Part shown: positions 24,796 to 26,011 of the stretch, piece after piece
Position numbering within the stretch: position 1 is the stretch's first letter
How the letters are laid out: each line of letters opens with the position of its first letter
Origin: DATKEJ01 sp963768715
GTDB lineage: Bacteria; Bacteroidota; Rhodothermia; Rhodothermales; DATKEJ01
Reading direction: 5' to 3'
Assembly (NCBI GenBank): GCA_963768715.1
Contig: CAVYJC010000001.1
Span: forward strand, 1-26,011
DNA: 26,011 bases
Made by a program: the position numbers and the translations under genes
The notes under the pieces: model-generated
The model's database searches: none
Seen by the model: only the letters and a program-made list of their open reading frames with translations
What the model was told of the DNA's origin: nothing

Positions 24796-25988
24796 ACAGG
24801 ATAGATAGAGGCGAATCGGTTCGCCTGATAGAACCGATGCTCGTGAGCGAAGGTTCGCCGCACCGAACCGCACTTACGGATCTTGCGATCGAATTGGCGT
24901 CTCGATCCACAGGATTGCGTCGAAGTCTACCAGACGGTGTGCTCAAGGCACTAGCAGATCTCGTCCGGGCCATGAATTGCTATTACAACAACCTTATAGA
25001 GGGACACAACACCCATCCGGTCGATATTGAGCGCGCACTCAACAGCAACTACAGCACCGATCCTGAAAAACGTAATCTGCAACTTGAGGCCAAGGCCCAT
25101 ATCGCCGTCCAGAAATGGATCGATGAGGGAGGACTTAAGGGCCGAGCTACGAGTAGCGATGGAATCTGTGACGTCCACCGGCTATTTGGCGAGCTATTGC
25201 CGGAGGATCTCCTCTTAGTCGAAGACCCGGAGACCCACGAACGCATCAGCATGGTACCCGGTGAGTTGCGGCACCGTGACGTGAAGGTTGGAACGCACAT
25301 CCCAATCAGCCCCGGTGCCCTGTCCCGATTTCTCGACCGCTTTGAGCGATTCTACGGTACGCTCGGTCGAACCGACACAATCCTGGCGACTGCAGCAGCG
25401 CATCATCGCATCCTATGGATTCACCCATTTCTAGACGGGAATGGGCGTGTTGCTCGTCTTATGTCCTACGCGATGCTTCTCGAAACGCTCGACACGGGCG
25501 GGGTCTGGTCGATCGCGAGAGGGCTCGCGAGGAATGAGAACACCTACAAAATGAGACTTGCGGCGTGCGACGAGCAACGGAGAGACGATCTGGACGGTCG
25601 CGGACATCTCAGCGAGGAGGCTCTGGCCGACTTTACACAGTTCTTCCTGAGTGCCTGCATCGATCAGATCAAATTCATGGAAGAACTGGTTCAACCCGAA
25701 CGCCTGCGTGGTCGTATTCTCACCTGGGTCGAAGAGGAGATCCTGGCAAATACCCTTCCGCTAAAGTCCGATACAGTGCTCGAGGCGATCCTATATCGAG
25801 GCGAACTGCCCAGAGCCGATATCGTAAACCTGCTCAACACCAGTGATCGACACGCAAGGCGAATTACCAAGGCGTTACTCGATCTCGGCGTCCTGACTTC
25901 AGATGGCCCCCGCTCCCCACTCAGGCTCGCCTTTCCCGCCAGGCTCGCGTCACGATGGATGCCCGGGCTGTTTCCTGAAGCACCCTAA
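24792..25988 (+). CDS. fic: Fic family protein (probable AMP-transferase)
   Basis: This 398-residue protein has an N-terminal helical region with the regulatory-helix segment MNCYYNNLIEGHNTHPVDIE. The catalytic loop HPFLDGNGRVAR lies at H211-R222, with LLETLDTGGVWSIARGLARN after it. A C-terminal winged-helix-like end follows (VLEAILYRGELPRADIVNLL, DRHARRITKALLDLGVL, RLAFPARLASRWMPGLFPEA). Fic enzymes transfer AMP or other nucleotides to hydroxyl groups of target proteins. The inhibitory motif is (S/T)xxxE(G/N) in most family members; here N66 replaces the serine or threonine in NNLIEG. The start at 24792 sits in a 23-bp direct repeat, suggesting self-regulation. It appears complete, ending 23 bases before the window edge. 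Confidence 0.92.
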   Translation: MNRIDRGESVRLIEPMLVSEGSPHRTALTDLAIELASRSTGLRRSLPDGVLKALADLVRAMNCYYNNLIEGHNTHPVDIERALNSNYSTDPEKRNLQLEAKAHIAVQKWIDEGGLKGRATSSDGICDVHRLFGELLPEDLLLVEDPETHERISMVPGELRHRDVKVGTHIPISPGALSRFLDRFERFYGTLGRTDTILATAAAHHRILWIHPFLDGNGRVARLMSYAMLLETLDTGGVWSIARGLARNENTYKMRLAACDEQRRDDLDGRGHLSEEALADFTQFFLSACIDQIKFMEELVQPERLRGRILTWVEEEILANTLPLKSDTVLEAILYRGELPRADIVNLLNTSDRHARRITKALLDLGVLTSDGPRSPLRLAFPARLASRWMPGLFPEAP

Positions 25989-26011
25989 GAAAGCCACGCT
26001 CGACAGCAGAT

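Noticed and set aside
1..26011. CRISPR array, rRNA or tRNA genes
   Set aside because: No regularly spaced repeats of suitable length and no RNA-gene signatures were seen.

Overview
This window looks like accessory chromosome from a GC-rich bacterium of the Bacteroidota/Rhodothermota side of the tree. Three secreted proteins carry C-terminal type IX secretion (T9SS) sorting domains of the 'NYPNPFNPST / SYPNPF' type. There is a two-component regulator-propeller sensor kinase, and Shine-Dalgarno sites are mostly absent. These traits suggest a Rhodothermales- or Balneolales-like organism. That placement is inference; no rRNA or tRNA gene is visible.

Left part (1-7300) is a conflict/defence-type neighbourhood. 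In order: the 5' end of an unknown gene; a frameshifted DUF3883 (NO VEIN C-terminal) protein; a hicB-hicA toxin-antitoxin pair whose hicA has an in-frame stop; a DUF6155 protein overlapping a small cysteine-motif protein; an AbiEi/AbiEii type IV toxin-antitoxin operon with a large inverted repeat at its promoter; and a TOTE-type primase-helicase with a 67-bp palindromic repeat inserted in frame. A fragment resembling the left-edge gene recurs just after the helicase.

Centre (7400-15200) holds a frameshifted MGH1-like glycoside hydrolase and a sensor kinase/response regulator operon (kinase frameshifted at a run of five G). Divergent from the kinase is a large T9SS-exported protein. The hydrolase and the operon converge.

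Right part (15200-26011) contains a vapBC pair with its own palindromic operator candidate, an insertion-sequence-end-like repeat, and two tandem paralogous seven-bladed FG-GAP propeller proteins with T9SS tails. It continues with an orphan Fic C-terminus, a degenerate-M23-like lipoprotein, a GIY-YIG-like protein and a truncated lipoprotein. That lipoprotein runs head-on into a truncated YadA-head-repeat protein. Last come a scrambled oligopeptide-transporter (POT) fragment with an internal inversion and an intact Fic protein whose start codon lies inside a 23-bp exact direct repeat.

The unifying impression is a recombination-prone island. Toxin-antitoxin and defence genes, export-tagged surface proteins and many broken gene fragments are interleaved. 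Three single-base frameshifts and one internal stop could be real decay or assembly errors, and this cannot be settled from the sequence alone.
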